Below are positions 8,846 through 9,338 of a stretch of 9,338 bases of DNA, piece after piece. Source of the stretch: Chloroflexota bacterium (lineage in GTDB: Bacteria; Chloroflexota; Anaerolineae; 4572-78); NCBI GenBank assembly GCA_024278725.1, contig JAJRSQ010000005.1, positions 1 through 9,338 on the forward strand, read 5' to 3'. Within the stretch, counting starts at the first letter, position 1. Each line of letters begins with the position of its first letter. Below the pieces are notes generated by a model. It saw only the letters and a program-made list of their open reading frames with translations. It was not told the DNA's origin and ran no database searches. The translations under genes and the position numbers were made by a program.

Positions 8846-9337
8846 TTATTCTACCCAGTTTGAACGGACAACCAACAACTGTTCCGGGTGGGCAGGGTCA
8901 TTGGTTTTCACGTGGACATCAAACTGATGTTGCCCCCCCATTTCAACTCCGTGCATCAGGTAGCTCATAGTCAAAGTAGTTTCTTGTCCGGGTTTGAGAG
9001 TCATCGAACCGACGACAGCGCGGGGCGGTCAACACCCCTCCACAACCTGAACTTGCGGCTCTTCCAGAATTTCCAGCGTTTTGTCCCCGACGTTTTTCAG
9101 CCGGAAAACGGTGCGTTTGGTCACGCCCAACTCCACATCGCCTTCATCAATTTCTTCGCGGTCAACTTTCAGGGCGGGTGCGCCGGTCACTTCCGGTGTG
9201 TAGTCGGATTTGTTCGAAGCGAATAAAATTGCCAAACCGCCGAGAACAATCAGCACGGCACCGGCAACTGCCGCCCACACCCACGAAGGGGTTTTTTTGC
9301 GAGCCACAGTTTTTTTGCGGCGAACTTTTTTACTCAT
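8846..9337 (-). CDS. DUF1573-type membrane-anchored protein with in-frame UGA; candidate selenoprotein (CU motif)
   Basis: Reading from ATG 9337 gives a lysine-rich start, a membrane helix (about 18-41) and an immunoglobulin-like DUF1573 domain facing outward. The frame meets TGA at codon 103 (9031-9029), directly after VVEGC. Reading on in the same frame gives 60 further residues to TAA at 8846, and these are the expected second half of a DUF1573 domain: PPRAVVG, LKPGQETTLT, and KTNDPAHPEQLLVV near the end. The whole would be 163 residues. DUF1573 domains usually have a cysteine pair at this point, so the UGA falls where a second cysteine would be expected. Recoding as selenocysteine gives C102-U103. 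A hairpin with a GGU apex follows (listed separately). Alternatives are a nonsense mutation or a sequencing error at a Cys codon; TGT or TGC to TGA is one base. The ATG is one base from the window edge, so no ribosome site or upstream start can be judged. Confidence 0.72.
9000..9016 (-). promoter_or_regulatory. Candidate bacterial SECIS stem-loop
   Basis: On the minus strand GTCGTCG (9016-9010) pairs with CGATGAC (9006-9000), seven base pairs including one G-U, over GTT. With the closing G-C open, the loop is GGUUC. The apex lies about 18-20 bases after the UGA. Bacterial SECIS elements are known to sit just inside the coding region, with a guanine-bearing apical loop about 16-37 bases after the UGA. 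Position, size and loop therefore fit, but a stem of this length can arise by chance in GC-rich DNA. Confidence 0.5.
9029..9031 (-). other. In-frame UGA, possible selenocysteine codon
   Basis: A TGA between codons for Cys102 and Pro104 of the DUF1573 gene. It is the only stop codon in an otherwise open 164-codon frame, and domain similarity continues without shift on both sides. The Cys codon before it is TGT. Confidence 0.55.
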
Positions 9338-9338
9338 A

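Noticed and set aside
7582..8970. Long plus-strand open frame (462 codons) opposite the Fe-S membrane protein
   Set aside because: The opposite strand encodes a protein with clear Fe-S motifs and membrane helices; the plus-strand product is a low-complexity Gly/Gln/Ala/His mix and crosses an intergenic hairpin.
9291..9330. Repeated T-rich runs near the right edge
   Set aside because: On the coding strand these are lysine codons of the basic N terminus of the DUF1573 protein, not a terminator or repeat element.
9029..9337. A complete 102-residue protein ending at the TGA
   Set aside because: It would stop in the middle of the DUF1573 domain, while the same frame continues with the rest of the domain; a truncated gene is the alternative, but the simple short reading is less likely.

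Overview
All recognisable genes lie on the minus strand, so the window reads right to left as three transcription units for anaerobic nitrogen-oxide respiration. The source looks like a nitrate-respiring bacterium. A di-haem cytochrome c directly before narG recalls the narC-narG order of Thermus and some Chloroflexota; combined with a NarX/NarL-like pair and a CuA-cytochrome c fusion, this makes a Chloroflexota-like organism my best guess. That is inference, with moderate to low certainty. No tRNA, rRNA, mobile element or CRISPR array was seen.

Right unit (9337 to 6431): a small membrane-anchored DUF1573-type protein, a polytopic NosR/NapH-like iron-sulfur protein, and a membrane-anchored CuA cupredoxin fused to cytochrome c. 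The last two overlap by ATGA. Together they look like an electron-transfer module joining the membrane quinone pool or an Fe-S protein to a periplasmic copper or haem enzyme. The terminal enzyme is not visible. The DUF1573 gene has an in-frame UGA that exactly splits the conserved domain, directly after a cysteine, and a compact stem-loop with a GGU apex follows it. This is the most striking feature here: a candidate Cys-Sec (CU) selenoprotein.

Middle unit (about 6328 to 3530): a good sigma70-type promoter with a palindrome in its spacer, a roughly 125-nt leader, a NarX-like histidine kinase (periplasmic sensor, HAMP, GAF with a cysteine cluster, HisKA_3/HATPase) and a NarL-family response regulator. 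A possible terminator follows.

Left unit (3375 to beyond position 1): a small degenerate receiver-domain protein without the phospho-acceptor aspartate, a di-haem membrane cytochrome c, and narG, the catalytic subunit of membrane-bound nitrate reductase (or the related nitrite oxidoreductase). narG is cut by the window edge after 706 codons. The intergenic region before this unit is AT-rich and holds two small inverted repeats that may be operators. The natural reading is that the two-component system senses nitrate/nitrite and controls the nar operon beside it.
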